Shown here: positions 1 through 13,171 of the stretch, one piece after another
Numbering within the stretch: the stretch's first letter is position 1
Layout of the letters: each line of letters starts with the position of its first letter
Origin: Tamarix chinensis
Taxonomy: Eukaryota > Streptophyta > Magnoliopsida > Caryophyllales > Tamaricaceae
DNA: 64,000 nt
Assembly: GCA_030549775.1 (NCBI GenBank)
Contig: CM060180.1
Span: 26,307,590-26,371,589 of the forward strand
Reading direction: 5' to 3'
Notes under the pieces: model-generated
What the model saw: only the letters and a program-made list of their open reading frames with translations
Database searches by the model: none
What the model was told of the DNA's origin: nothing
Program-made: the position numbers and the translations under genes

Positions 1-470
1 CTATATTTCCCTCTAGGTTTGTTAAGTTACCGAATTACCCTTCATATTTGTTAGATCACATGTGTTAAATTGTCGAATTGCCTTTCATACTTATTAAATT
101 ACCAATTTACCCCTTTTATTCATAAAATTACCAGTTGCCCTTCTTTTATGCCAAAAGCCAAATTACCAAAATACCCTTCTTACTTATTAATTTACCATTC
201 TGCCCCTTATGTTTATAAAATTACCAAGTTACCCTTTTTTATGCCAAAATTACCAAAATACCATTCTCATTTAATAATTTACCAAATTACCTTTTTACTC
301 ATAAACTTACCAAGTTACCAAATTTCTATGCAAAATTACTAAAATGCCCTTCTTATTTAACATTTTACCAAATTACCCTTTTTACTCATAACATTACCAA
401 GTTACCCCTTCTTCCATGCAAAGTTACCAAAATTCCCTTCTTATTTATTAAATTACCATATAACCTCTAA
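1..470. repeat. Degenerate tandem repeat, about 88-bp unit, ~5 copies
   Basis: The phrase CCCTTCTTATTTATT or close variants recurs near 80, 172, 261, 347 and 434, a spacing of 86-92 bp. Each unit contains several AAATTACCAA/GTTACCC sub-phrases. It lies inside LTR A. The 90-residue open frame over it is a by-product of the repeat. Confidence 0.7.
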
Positions 471-1642
471 TGTCCTAGTATACATATATGCACACATTTT
501 AGTAGGGTATAATAGTTACTTTATTTCTAGTAACAAATAAACTTTACCTATATCCCCGTTAAAAGTTTAAGCTTTTATTAATAAAAATTAATACATCCAA
601 AACTTGATTAATCTATCTCAAAATATGTAGCAACACTCACTCTGCATGAGTTGTATGCACGAGGGAAAGAATTGGTGGAAGAAGAAGAGTGATGGGAGAA
701 GGGAGGAAGGTGTGCTTAGGTGAGGGTTGGCGGCCTTGTTTAAGGGCTTGTAGAGGGGAGTGAGGGCAGTGGTTGGGTGCAGAGAGGGTGGTTGGGGGTC
801 GGAGATTTGTGGCTTAGGGTGGCAAGGACGACGATAATAGGGCTGGAAAGTTGGGGTGAAGAAAGGGAGAAGAAGGAGAAGAAAGGAGGACGTTGTAGGG
901 GAATTTTGTACAAGGTGAGGTAGGGTGGTGGTAGGGGAGGTGTCAGGGGGTCGAGGGATGGCTTCAGCAGCGACAGAAGAGGGGAGATGACAACACAAGG
1001 TGAAATACCCCAAAACCTTAATCAAGAAAATTATGTTAAACTAGGGATTTATTAGGGAAATTAATTAAATAAATTGTTTTATTTAAAATAAGGGGAAGTA
1101 TTTAAGGTAAAATCAAGAGGAAAATAATAAATAATTTAATTAGGAAAAAATAGGGTGTTTTACTAATTAAAATGGATATTAGGAAAATTTATTAAAAATA
1201 TCATAAAATAATCTAAAAAGGGAATTTAATTATTAATTTACTAAATATTATTATTTTAAATATTCAAAAATACCAAAATATTCTAAATACCCCAACCAAT
1301 CTATTTTTCCTTTTTCCTGTCCCTTTTTCTCTTTTTCCTTTTATTATTTCTCTTTTTTTTTTCTTTTCCTCCTCCTTCCCCGGTATGGACCTACGCCCTC
1401 GCGGCCCAGACTTCCTCTTCTTCTCCCTCCGTGGGGCCATAGCTTGCACCATCTCTTTCCCTCGCTCGCTAGTTTCTTTCCCTTTTTTTTTCTTTCCTTT
1501 CTTTTCCCCCAGATCGGTCAGCCGACCCCTTTTTCTTCTTCTTCCTCCCTCTCCCTCCCACGTATTGTAGGTGACCTGCAACTTTACGCCATACCGCCAG
1601 TCTAGCCACTGTACCACTAGGCTTCCACCACCCTTCTCTCTC

Positions 1643-4124
1643 TGTAACACTCCAAAATTCACTAATTTTTTTAAAGCGGAAGCAATTAAATTAGAAATAC
1701 TTAAAACCTGTGAATTCTAGAAATGTTACCGCCACACTTAGTACTAGAGCAGTTCTCTCCGACCGTTCCAGTACCAAGTGTTAAGGCTAAGGAAAAGATT
1801 TACATTAAATTCAAATCAACAGTTCATAAAAGAACTCGAAAGATCATACCTTAAAATTAGAGTACGCATAAACGTTTATAAACGTAATAAAATAGAAATC
1901 AGAGTGCGAAATCAAAGAGAATAAATACTCCAATACAAAGAAATAATAGCAGGAAATAAAATTACATAAAGATTGAAATACGACCACAACTCTCTCGAAC
2001 ATGAGCCAAACATACTCAGCACTCAGCCCCGACTGATGTCTTGCCCACCTGCATAAACCAGAAAGGCATACTACTCGTGGGAATGAGCAGCACCCATAAA
2101 AGGGGTGATCAGTACGCTACGTACCGAGTAAGGTAACCGATCACTAAGGCCGACACATAAGCACATAATCCATGCAAATTAATAACAGGGCATAATCCAA
2201 CATAAAAACATAAAGGGATATGAACAATTCAGGTAAAAGTACAGAGGCCCATATATAATCCAGATTAATCATTTAATTAATCTCTTATCAGAATCCGATT
2301 CACACCATGCGTTTTATAAATCCATGCGAGTACAGGAACACCCCACTATTATAACCGGTGGGCCGGTCACACATAGAGCATCATGCCCTAACCACTATTA
2401 TTACCGGTGGATCGGTCACACATAGGGTACAACCCTGACCACTATTCCTGACCGGTGGATCGGTCTGGTTCCTGCTCGCATGGTGTTCCACTGTAAGTAA
2501 TTAGTATCTTTTAAGAGCTTTAATGATACTGGTTTGTGTTTATTGAGCTCGAGTCACCCCACTATTATTAACGGTGAGCCGATCACATATAGGACCTCAT
2601 GTCCTAACCACTATTATAACCGGTGGATCGGTCGCACATAGGGCTACGCGTCCTAACCACTATTCCTGACCGGTGGATCGGTCTGGACTCGGCTCAATAA
2701 TCTTCCACTTTAAAAGATTAATGTCTTAAATATATTATTCAAAGCTTGCCTTGGACATGCATGAATCAACACACACCACCAATCACAATTACACGTTAAT
2801 CACCAAATATACTTGATATGACAAAAATCCTAAGCAGTTGCACCAAACCCTAATTATCCACACGAACCCTAGCTCGGTTTCCTACGTACGCATATAATGC
2901 TCCACGCACTATTTTCCCTTCAAATGTTCAATCACCCAAACAAAACTTACATATTTTCCTCAAATCCCAAATCCACGTTCCATACGTAAACTTCACTCTC
3001 ATACAAACTTTACACATCCCATGCAATTATTAACTTCCATGCAAACCCTAATACCACCATACAACCATTAACCATTATGCAAAACCCAAAATCTCATCAT
3101 ACAAAACCCTAAATTCAATCCACATAACCCAAAGATTCATTCATACCAAACCCTAGATTCAAACCATACACAACCCAAAGATTCATTCACACAAAACCCT
3201 AAATTCAATCCATACCAGCACAAAGATTCAAATCATATAAAACCCAAAGATTTTTCCACATAATACAATTGATTAGATTCTCCCCTTTCATAACCACAAA
3301 TTAGATTCTCCCATACAAGACCATAAGTTAGATTCTTCCTCATAAAATCATAAATTAGAATCTCCCAAGCAAAACCATAAATTGGATTCTCCCAAACAAA
3401 TCATAAATTATATTCTCCCAATCAAATCATAAATTAGGTTCTCCCATATAATATCATAAATTACATTCTCCCAAATAACGTCTTAAATTAGATTCTCCCT
3501 AACAAACCATAAATTCAATTCTCCCATATAACGTCATAAATTATATTGTCTCCCATAAAACCCTACATTTCCCATTTTATTCTTCCTCTCATAAATCATT
3601 AAAATACTTAGGTCAACTCATACCTCTTGATCAACTTCTTTCTCCATCATTATTTTTCATCCTTTTTCCCCACACAACCACATCGACATTCTCACATGCA
3701 TGTCTTACAGTATCACAACACATATCATCATACATAAATAATACACATGCCATGCAAAACATTCTTCAACTCCACGTTATATCATCCACGTTATATCACA
3801 TACAGAATGATCATAATAATACATAGGATACATAGCATGTGAATCACATAATGCATATAAGTACACAAAAGGCCTTAGCACCCCTTACCTGAAACGACAC
3901 CAGTCTTGGAGCACGTTCCTACGTCTTCTTAGAGCTTTGACCAAATAATAACATACTAATATAACCTTAACAAAATTCTAACTTTGCTAAATAAAAATAA
4001 GAGAGATATTATAAACCTTAGTAATATAGGGTTAAAGACTTTACCCTAATAATAATAATGATACTAATATAATAATATCAAGGATAATAAAACTAATATC
4101 AATGAGAATATAAATAATAATAAC

Positions 4125-4162
<38 letters not shown>

Positions 4163-5839
4163 CATATAAGTTTTAAAATAACTAATGACTTACCATTTAT
4201 TAATATTAATAACATATATAATAATATTAAAATAATAAAGATAATGATAATATTATTATTAATGGTTACAAGAACAGTAGAAATAATAATACTCAAATAA
4301 ATAAGTGCAAATGTTAATACAAAATTAGGGCCTAAGATTTTCCAGAATAAATAATAAAACGTTAATAATAATTAATCTAATAATAATAATAATAATAATA
4401 ATAAGAAAGATAATAATCCTATAATAATTCAATTAATAACTTAAACTTCGAAACTAACAATAAAATTATTTTATTACCACTCTCCACCCTGCAAGTATAA
4501 TTCAGCATAAATTTCACATCAAATAATAATAAAACATATTAAGAATATAAATATTAAGAATAATAATAATGGTATTTATATGAAAATAATTAAAATAAAT
4601 TAAATCAAGGCTTATAATAATATGGAAAATGGTTGAGAGGGTCTAGGGTTCAACCTTAAGCTGGTGGGAATAGGCGACACCGGCGGCGGTGGCCGAAAAA
4701 ATAGAAGAAAAGAGGGAAAGATGGATGTTGGGAAAAAGATAGGGAGAATTGAGGTGGTATAAGAGGTGTTTATTGTTGCCCAGGAGGAGAGGGACAAGAT
4801 GATGGTGGTGGTGCAGCCAAAGGTGGCGGTGCACGGCGGCGGAAGGCGGTTGAAGGCTTCGGGGTCAAAATTCCGGCGAAACGAGCATCCAACTTTGCAT
4901 AATTATTGAGGCTCGTACAAGAAGAATCGAAGGTTGAAAATAGTTTAGTTAATTAGATGAACTTTCAGGGAAGAGAATGGAATGTTTCGGTGGCGCTAAG
5001 GTTGGCTGACGGTGGTGGAAGAGGCGTCTGAAGTTGGGGTGGTGGCAGCTCGGGCCGAGGGTTTTTGGGGAAGAAAAATCTTCAAAACTCCTACAAATAG
5101 GCTATTTATAGATGTTGAAATGGATAATGAGGAGTTGGATGTCTACATGGAAGTGTTAAATGCAAGAATTTAGGCAGCCGGCGGCGGAAAACGGTCGGGT
5201 ACCGTTTGGGTTGGTTCGAAGGTTCACGACGTTGGGGAGAGGAAACGGGCGAGATTTAACGCACGAAAATTATTCCAATTTATTCCTGGAGTTAAGAGGA
5301 AGACAATGAGCCAATAAACAATCGGTATTAATCACGGTAGCCGGAGACACCATTGATGGGTCGAGAGTTGCAGCAGCGTCGACGGAGGAGGAAGGAGGAA
5401 GAAGGAAGAAGGAAGGGAGGCGGTCCAGTCGGCCAGGGAAAGAAAAGAAAAAGGGAGAACAGGGCCGGTCGGCGCGGGTTATACCCTCATTAAATGAGAC
5501 GCGGTGTCTCGACATAAAACGCTCCAAAACGCCGCATCTGGAAGAGAGCAGGAGGCGCCAGCGACGCTGGGCCGCAGAGGAAAGGAAAAGGAGAAGGATA
5601 CCGGGCCGCCGAAATAGGCCCAGTCCGGAGAGAAGAGACAAAGAAAAAGGAAACTGGAGGTCGATATGGAAGTGTTAAAATACCCAAATTCCTCCTAATT
5701 AAAATACTTATAAATTTATTCTTGATTTTCCCTAATTAATTTCCTTTTATTTTAAATAAATTAATATACTTAATTAACTTTTATAATAAAACCTCATTTA
5801 AATATAATATTTAGAATTAGGAATTTTCGGGACATTTCA
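1643..5839 (-). mobile_element. Solo LTR C (reverse), flanked by CTCTC target duplication
   Basis: 4,197 bp, from TGTAACACTCCAAAA at 1643 to GGGACATTTCA at 5839. Perfect 5-bp duplications CTCTC lie at 1638-1642 and 5840-5844. It interrupts LTR B inside its CT-rich zone. No protein-coding region is seen; apparent frames in the GC-richer part (4620-5680) are low-complexity. It contains a tandem block (2341-2690) and ATA microsatellites around 4110-4160 and 4376-4402. Confidence 0.9.
2341..2690. repeat. Tandem block in LTR C, ~49-bp unit with ~216-bp higher order
   Basis: CCACTATTxxTxACCGGTGG followed by a CGGTC phrase recurs at about 2341, 2390, 2438 and again at 2557, 2606, 2654. The three-unit group is repeated after 216 bp. 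The reverse complement of the same unit forms the tandem block of LTR B. Confidence 0.85.
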
Positions 5840-6672
5840 CTCTCCCCGTCCCTTTCCTCTTCTTTTCCGACCCCAACCAAACCCAAACCTCCTCTCACGT
5901 ATGCCCTTCCTTTTCCTTTTCTTCTCCCTTGGCCAAACTGCATCCGCAGATTGCAGGCTTGTACCAGCCTGCCACCACTGGTCGGCAGCCCTACCATACC
6001 TACCCCTCTTATCCTCTTCCCTCTCTATCGTATCCACCCCCATTGGCCTATAAATACCCCATACCTGATCTTAATCGAGCTTCCTTTTCCTGCTTAGAAA
6101 ATTTACCCCCCTTGCGCCATCGCCTCTTCGGACACCTCCTTCGTCGACTGCCAAACTCCTCCCTACATCACCCCCACCGAACCACACCACCCACCACCTC
6201 TAATTCCTCCTACACGAGCCGCCTTAGCCATGCAAATTTAGCTGCCCAACCTGCCCATTCTCTTCCATCACCATCGTGCGCCGCTATCCCTGCTGCAGCG
6301 ACCATTTCCCCTACCTTCCAAAAATCCCACCAAAGCCTCCTCTACCTCCCCTACCTTCCTTTCTCCCTGCCTCCCTCTCCTTCACCCTCCCTCCTTCTCC
6401 ACCACCTTCGGCCACCACAGCAACTGCTACATGCACCACCACTTTTGCTACGCCACCACAACCATTCCAACCCTCTCAACCCAGAGAATCCACCACCACC
6501 ACAACCACCCTCCCACTCTCCCTATTCTAGCCTAGAAATCCACCTCTCCAACCCCACTTCCTCCTCCACTGCCATACGCCACCTAGCCACAACCACCCTA
6601 CGTTGTGCTCTAACCACCCTGACCTTTGAAAATAATTAATGTAATTATTATTTAATTTTATTAGTATTAGTA

Positions 6673-6675
<3 letters not shown>

Positions 6676-6710
<35 letters not shown>

Positions 6711-6796
6711 GTTGTTGTTGTTGTTGTTGTTAGAATTATTATGGCTCTATTATTATTATTATTAAGATTTGAAGCATCAGTATCATCATTATTATG

Positions 6797-6860
<64 letters not shown>

Positions 6861-7007
6861 TTGGCCCTGTTATTACTAATGTTACTAGTATTATAATTAT
6901 TAGAACCCTTATTATTATTATTATTCAAACTATTACTAGTATTAATATCATCACCGCCATCATCATCATCATCATCATCATCATTATTATTGTTGTTGTT
7001 GTTGTTG

Positions 7008-7044
<37 letters not shown>

Positions 7045-7130
7045 CATCATCATTATTGTCACTATTTTAGTATTACTAATACTATTATTATTGTTGTTAT
7101 GATTCGGGTTATTATTATTATTATTGTTGT
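6676..7130. repeat. ATT/GTT/ATC trinucleotide microsatellite complex
   Basis: Successive runs of ATT, GTT and ATC triplets. Long open frames on both strands here encode homopolymers of Ile or Asn and are artefacts. Confidence 0.95.
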
Positions 7131-8866
7131 TGTTAATAGTAAAGCTATTATCTTTAGTAATATAAATATTACTAATGGTACTTTAACATGGAACAATATA
7201 ACTACTAATACCTATTTTGGCTAGTAATAATATGATTAGCTACTTTAAGAATAATACCCTTACTTTTACTTATAAAAATACTACTATTATTATTAACCCT
7301 AATACTATGTTATTATAAGGGTAAAGTAGGAAGTAATGATGATGTTGGTAAGAGGGAAGGTAACCCTAGTATTTCCCTATTATAGATTAACCAAGTCAAA
7401 ATCCTAAAGAGGCATAGGAGCATGCTCCAAGCCCGGTGTTGTTTTAGGTAAGGATATGGTTGAGGCTTAATGTGTGTGAAAAATGTGTTATGTGTGTTGA
7501 TTTGATGTATTATGTAACTTGATCTTGTAGCGCAGCTTTCTAAGCATGGAGCTCGGGTAAGCTGCATGTGTTTATGATATGTATAATGTGGTATTATTAC
7601 TTGTACTTGAATTGTGCGTATGTAATATTGCCCCTCATGACATGCATGATAGGAGATTCTAAGTAGTGTGATGTGATTGTGAGAGAAATGGAAAAGAGTG
7701 AGGAAAGTGAGTTGAATAGAGAATGGTAATAATGACCCAAATATCGTCTGACCTATGGGTGGACAAAAGGAGGAATAATGGGAATAAATTAAGGGAATGG
7801 ACCAAAACATGCATGGGGATACTGGGGTTTGCGTGGTATGGTAAGCCTTTTCATAGGTATGACTTTTACGTAGGGAAAGTTGACTTGAGGGTTAAGTAAG
7901 GTAAGGGAAGAATTGTTAGAGTGGTTGGAGTTTGTATGTGAAAAATAGTATGCGGGTTGATGTAAGAATGCACAGGAGACTTGACTAGGGTTTTGGGAGA
8001 AAACCCTAAGTGAGAGAAGTGTGCAAGGAAGGGAAAACTAATGGAAAAGGGTTATAATGGGGTATAAAAGATGGAAGGGGTGTCGTATGGAGGAAAAGTG
8101 AGTCAAGTGAGATAAAATGTATTTGGGTGTTGAGGGGGTGGCATAAAAGAAAGGAGAAGTACTAGGGTTACATGGAGTGAACTAGGGTTATTGTGATCAC
8201 GTGTGGGAGTTGGACAGTGAAGTTGTGATTTCAGGTGTGGATCGAGGGAAGTGATGGTTTTGGTAACAAAGAAGAGTTTTGGGTTCTCACGGTGTGGAAA
8301 AAAAGATGGGAAGGAAGTCTCGGGGTCATAGGTCATGTTGGATATGTATCATGTGGAAGAGGGGATGGTAAGTAAGAGTGTTGAAATGATAACATTATTT
8401 GAGGAAATAGAGGTGCTAGGGTTTTTGCATGGCCAACTAGGGTTTTGTGACCACGTGTGGTGTATGGGAAGTAAAATGGGTGCTTGGGGGATGAATCGAA
8501 TGAGGTGATGAATTGGAGGAACATGAGTTGTGTGGGATAGAGGAAGGTTGGGGCACATAAGCCAAATTAGGGTTTTCCGAAGAAAAACCCTAGAGAGCGG
8601 TATTGAATTAACTCATAGATATGGAAAATGGGCCTCAGATTTGGGTATTCATGGCAATGAGGAAATGGTAGGAAGGAATGTCTGGATATACTAGAGGGAG
8701 TAGAAGTCCCAAGATATGGGATAAGAATTTTGAAAAGTTGAGTGGGTTCTGCATGTCGAGTTGGGGTTGTGTGTGGAATAAGATACGAATAAAACACTAA
8801 GCACTTAAAGTGAAAGATTATAGAGCCAGGGATAAATGAGGTTACATATTTTTTAGTCCACCATCT

Positions 8867-9430
8867 ATAATAGCAATCCGGTGTGTTTTACCCTACGAAG
8901 TGATTTTTCAGTCCACCGGCTATAATAGTGGTCAAGTGCGTTATGCCCTGTTGAGTGTTTTTGGTCCACTGGCTGTAATAGTGGGGGATTCCGAGCTCAA
9001 TAAATCAAACTTTGCGTTTTAATACGTCATGGAATGATACTAATTACTTATAGTGGAACACCTCGTGAGTTGGAGCTAATGAGGATATATTTTTCCGATC
9101 CACTGGCAATAATAATGGTCAGGTGCGTTCTACCCTATAGAGTTTCCTGTCCACCAACTATAACAATGGAGTTCCTGTACTCACACAAAATTAATATGAG
9201 AAATGTGTGAAACAAAAATATAAGGCATGGAAAGATACTAATTATTTATAGTGGAACACTATGTGAGTCGGGGCCAGTGAGGTTGATTTTTTTGGTCCAT
9301 CGGCTATAATAGTGGTCAGATGCATTTTGCCTTGTGGAGTGATTCCAGTCCACCGGCTATAATATTGGTTAGGTGCGTTCTACCCTATGGAGTGTTTTTG
9401 GTCCACCAGCTATAATAGTGGGGTTCCCGT
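8867..9430. repeat. Tandem block in LTR B, ~50-bp unit in groups of 2-3
   Basis: GTCCACCGGCTATAATAGTG and variants occur near 8870, 8913, 8963, 9095, 9150, 9295, 9348 and 9400, grouped with a higher-order spacing of roughly 200-220 bp. Each group is preceded by a copy of CTAATTACTTATAGTGGAAC. It is the reverse complement of the block in LTR C. Confidence 0.85.
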
Positions 9431-11280
9431 ACTCAAGAGGAATTAAATTAAGAAATGTGTAAGACAAAATATTAGTCTAAGTCTGGCCTGATGATATAAA
9501 CCTGAATTATGCCTTATATGCCTTACATGTTTATTTTATTGCTGCCTTTACCTATATGGTTACCTTACTCATTACATAGCGTACTAACCACCCGTTTCAT
9601 GGGTGATTCTCATTCCCATGAGTAGAGGGATTTTCTGAATTTGTGCAAGTAAGAGGTACCGTATTTGATGCCTATGATGTATTGGATGCATCATGCGGGG
9701 ATATATGATGATTGTTGGACTTGCTTGGGGCCAAGAGTGATGTTGAACTGACTCCCTTCTATCCCTGTTTACTCATGTTTCATTTTATTTGAGTTTTGTT
9801 TTATGGCATTGTACCTTTTATCTCTTTTGGGAACTTGACTATGTTACTCGTTTTCAGTTATAACAATTTTTATCGCGCACTCTAATTTTCGTGTTATGAA
9901 CACTTCAATTTCTATGAATCTTTGTTTAAGTTTGTCTAATGTCTTGTGGAAACTTTTCTTTATCCTTGTGGTTAGTACGAGACTGGTCGGGAGCCGAGCT
10001 TGTACTGATCACGACGGTAGCACCCCTATGCTCATATTTGTTTGTTTAAACAAAAAATTTCAACTGTGATTTTTGGGGGTGTTACACAAGGTGGTGGTGT
10101 AGGGTGGAGGTCAGGAAGGGGAATAAAAGAGAAGGGAAGGGAAGGGTGGTTGTAGGGGGTGAATGGTGGTTATTGGGTGGTGTAGGGCGGAAGTAGGGGA
10201 GGCTAGGGGATCACTGTGGTGGTCGGTTGGGTAGAAAAGGCGGTGGTGGAGGGTGGTGACACAAAATAGGGGAGACAGGAGGCGAAGGAAAGAAAGAAAA
10301 TAGAGGTTTTGCAAGGGGAAAGAAGGGACTCGAGGGGGAAGGAGATAGAGTAAAGGAGAAGAAAAGGAAGAGAGAGAGGAGGGAATGCATGGCTCAAGTA
10401 GGGTGGCTATAGGCTGTAGGGGGTCGGGAAGGTGGTAGGGAGAAGGAGAGGAGGAAAAGGAAAGAAAAGAGGCATGCAAGGGGGTTTTGCATGGTTATAA
10501 ATGGAAGGTAAAGGAACGGGGGAGAGAGGGAGAGGACAGGCTGCCATAGTAGGTGTAGAGGGGAAGGCTGGCAGGTGTGTGAATGCACGCATGGGGGTTG
10601 TTTGGTTCGATGCGGGGTGAAGGAAGAAGAATAAGAAGAAGAAAGGGGAAGGCATGCCAGTCAAGTGGGAGAGAAAAGAAGAGAGACGGGCCAGCACGTG
10701 CATGTGAGGGAGAAGGGATAAAGAAGAGAGGGTTGGGTTAACCCAACTGAGGAAGAAAGAAAGGAAAGAAATAAGGGAAGGGGGAGAGGCACGGGATAGA
10801 CTGACCTGGAGGGGAAAAATGAGAGGGAAAGAAGAGGAAGGGAATGGACTGCGGCCCAGTAGGGAAAAGAAGCGGGAGGTGGCCGGTTAGGCCAAGAAGG
10901 AAAAGAAGAAAGAAAGAAATAAAAAGGAAGGAGAAAGGAAAAGAAAAGGAAAAAGCAGAAATGAAAATTAAAATGATTTTTATAGTTAGGATTAGGAATT
11001 AGTTAAATGAAAAAATTATTTATTAAATTAATTTGTTCAAAATTAATGTATTAATTTAAGAGAAAATTTTTAGTAAAAATATGGATTTGGGACTTTATTT
11101 AAATAAAAAAAGTAAGATAAAATAATAAAATATTTATTTTAATTTATTAAATAATCCTATCCATTTTTATAAATCAAAGGCCCACAAAATAATTAAATTA
11201 ATAATTTAATATTAAATTACTTCAACTAAGGGGTTAATTATTAAATTTTAGGTTTTAACATTTTGGAGTATTACAGGTAT

Positions 11281-13166
11281 ATTGAGCATAACAAATTGTT
11301 TATGAAATTTTTAGGTGTACCATTGTTTTCATTGGGTCTTTTATATAAAATTTGGTATATTATATGTTTAGGTTTGATTTTTTTTAGAGTAAGTTATGAA
11401 TCTTAGAAGTTTAAGATAATTTTAGGTGAATAATGACATTTTTGCCCATACATGTAAATTTAGAAAATTTTGAGACCCGAGTGAATATTGTATTAATAAA
11501 ATAAGTTAAAATATATAAGTTTTATACTTGGGTGACATTTGATGAGTAGACCTAGAGACATTAATTAAAATAATTAATTATGCAAGAAAAATAAAAGAGA
11601 AAGACACACTTTGGGAACATTGAGAACTTTAGCATTTAATACTTAGTGTCTGTATTTATATTTCATCATAAGAAAATTATTGTTTAATTATAACCCATTT
11701 AGCATGAAATAAACTTATCTTAAAATTAAGATAAGTTAGCTAACGTTAGAGATGTTTTAGCCATTTTATGTGTCTTTAGACTAGTTATTTTATCTGACCT
11801 TATATATGAACCCTTGGTTGACTTAGATATTTGCTATTGAACCTTGTCTCGAATAATTAGAGTTAATATACATTGATATCAATTTTTATTGGGCCTTTCA
11901 TGGCATGGACCTTGAAATTTAATGCCTTAATAATCTTGTTTGGCTTTAATACTTTATATATTCAATTGGGTCTTAATATCACGTTAATGGGCCTTTGTGC
12001 TCTAAATGGTTTGGGTCTTGATTCCTCTATGGATCAAATGTGTGGATAATATCAGAATTTATTAAAACAATTAGCTTATGTTAATATAAATTATTGAATG
12101 ATATTATATGGGAATTTATTCTTGTTGAACTAAATATGTCATAAGACATCAATCACTTAAAGCGAAAGATCTAGAGTCAGGACTTGTACCACTTAGGATA
12201 GCTATCTAAGTCAGGTTTAGTATTCACTTGGTACCATTCCAGTATTTTCTATTCTATGATCCTGATGTGCCTTACGAGGTATGAGAGGCCCTATTATACT
12301 CTATAGGTATCTCGATATATTTTGGCACTATAAGGAGTATGCATACTTAAGTGATTAGGTGTCTCGTTATTTGGTGGTCTAGTTACGTTTCTGGGTGGGT
12401 CAACTAGGGTTATTATAGTTCAAGTATTGGATTAGTTATTATGGATTTTTGAGTCTCCGTCTTCAAGTTAATATAATATATCAACTATGATCATGATAAA
12501 AAAATAATATAATAAATGAATTTCATCTATCCGTACATTTGTATTACATTATTTTATACTTGATGGTTGAGTTTTCTTCTACTCAAGTGATATCTATATG
12601 CAGGCATATTATTATCTTGTTATTATATGTTCTAATACTTTCTTCACATGGGCCTTGTACATAATGATATATCTTTAGCTTAGTTGTGTTACTTATTACA
12701 AGATGCGTACTGATATTACACATTTGTAATCGTTGTGCTATACTGCTACATGTATATGATGATGATCTTACTGACTTTGAGGAGGATCCTTAAGCAGAGT
12801 GATGTAGGTTTATACCTTTGGGGTTAGGGAGTAGAGTTATATCTATTCGAAGTCGCATATGTTATGTGACATAGATTCTGGATATCTCTTTTGAACCCTT
12901 CATCTCGTTTACCCCCTTATCTTTTTTTATGTATTGTATTATCTAGAGCACGTACTCTTTACTTTGTTATTACACTAAATTATTAAAGTATTTTATTATC
13001 TATATCTATTTCCATAATTTTTGATTTATTTATTATAATATTTTAGCCTTACGCTTAGTACGAGAAGGGTATGGACCAAACTTGTGCTAAGTGTAGCGGT
13101 AACACCTAATATATTTTGTTAATGCTCTTGCCTAAAAAAATTAGTAGTAAATTTTGGAGTGTTACA
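11281..13166 (+). mobile_element. LTR D (forward), 3' part
   Basis: It ends TTTTGGAGTGTTACA at 13166, the family 3' terminus. The stretch 12,145-12,470 aligns almost base for base with 59,730-60,055 of the complete solo LTR I, and the end region (GTGCTAAGTGTAGCGGTAACAC near 13,085) also corresponds. Its 5' part is not in the window, consistent with LTR A being inserted in it. The flanking duplication is probably TAATC (13167-13171) but its partner is off-window. Non-coding. Confidence 0.75.
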
Positions 13167-13171
13167 TAATC

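Larger units (their letters stand above)
1001..10086 (+). mobile_element. Solo LTR B, flanked by CAAGG target duplication, split by LTR C
   Basis: It starts TGAAATACCCC at 1001 and ends GGGGGTGTTACA at 10086. It is flanked by perfect 5-bp duplications CAAGG at 996-1000 and 10087-10091. Subtracting nested LTR C and its duplication (4,202 bp) leaves about 4,884 bp. There is no gag-pol, primer site or polypurine tract, so a solo LTR left by recombination is the simplest reading. It holds a CT-rich leader-like zone (1300-1630 joined to 5845-6630), a long ATT microsatellite (6676-7130) and a tandem-repeat block (8867-9430). Its first 90 bp resemble the reverse complement of the end of C, so B and C belong to one subfamily. 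Confidence 0.88.
1..11275 (-). mobile_element. LTR A (reverse), 3' part, split by LTR B
   Basis: Two pieces, 1-1000 and 10092-11275, become contiguous when LTR B and one copy of its CAAGG duplication are removed; a GA-rich tract then runs through the joint. The right terminus is GGAGTATTACA at 11265-11275, the mirror of the TGTAATAC-type start of this family. The other terminus is left of the window. It carries an 88-bp tandem repeat at 1-470 and no coding sequence. It appears inserted in LTR D with candidate duplication GGTAT (11276-11280). Confidence 0.7.

Noticed and set aside
5929..6639. 236-codon plus-strand frame rich in Pro, Ser, Thr and His
   Set aside because: Low-complexity CT-rich zone of LTR B; the same zone in other copies is not open in the same frame and has no domain.
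6794..7102. Open frames encoding poly-Ile or poly-Asn on both strands
   Set aside because: Pure consequence of ATT and GTT microsatellites.
7313..7810. 165-codon minus-strand frame
   Set aside because: Inside LTR B, no recognisable domain, not open in related copies.
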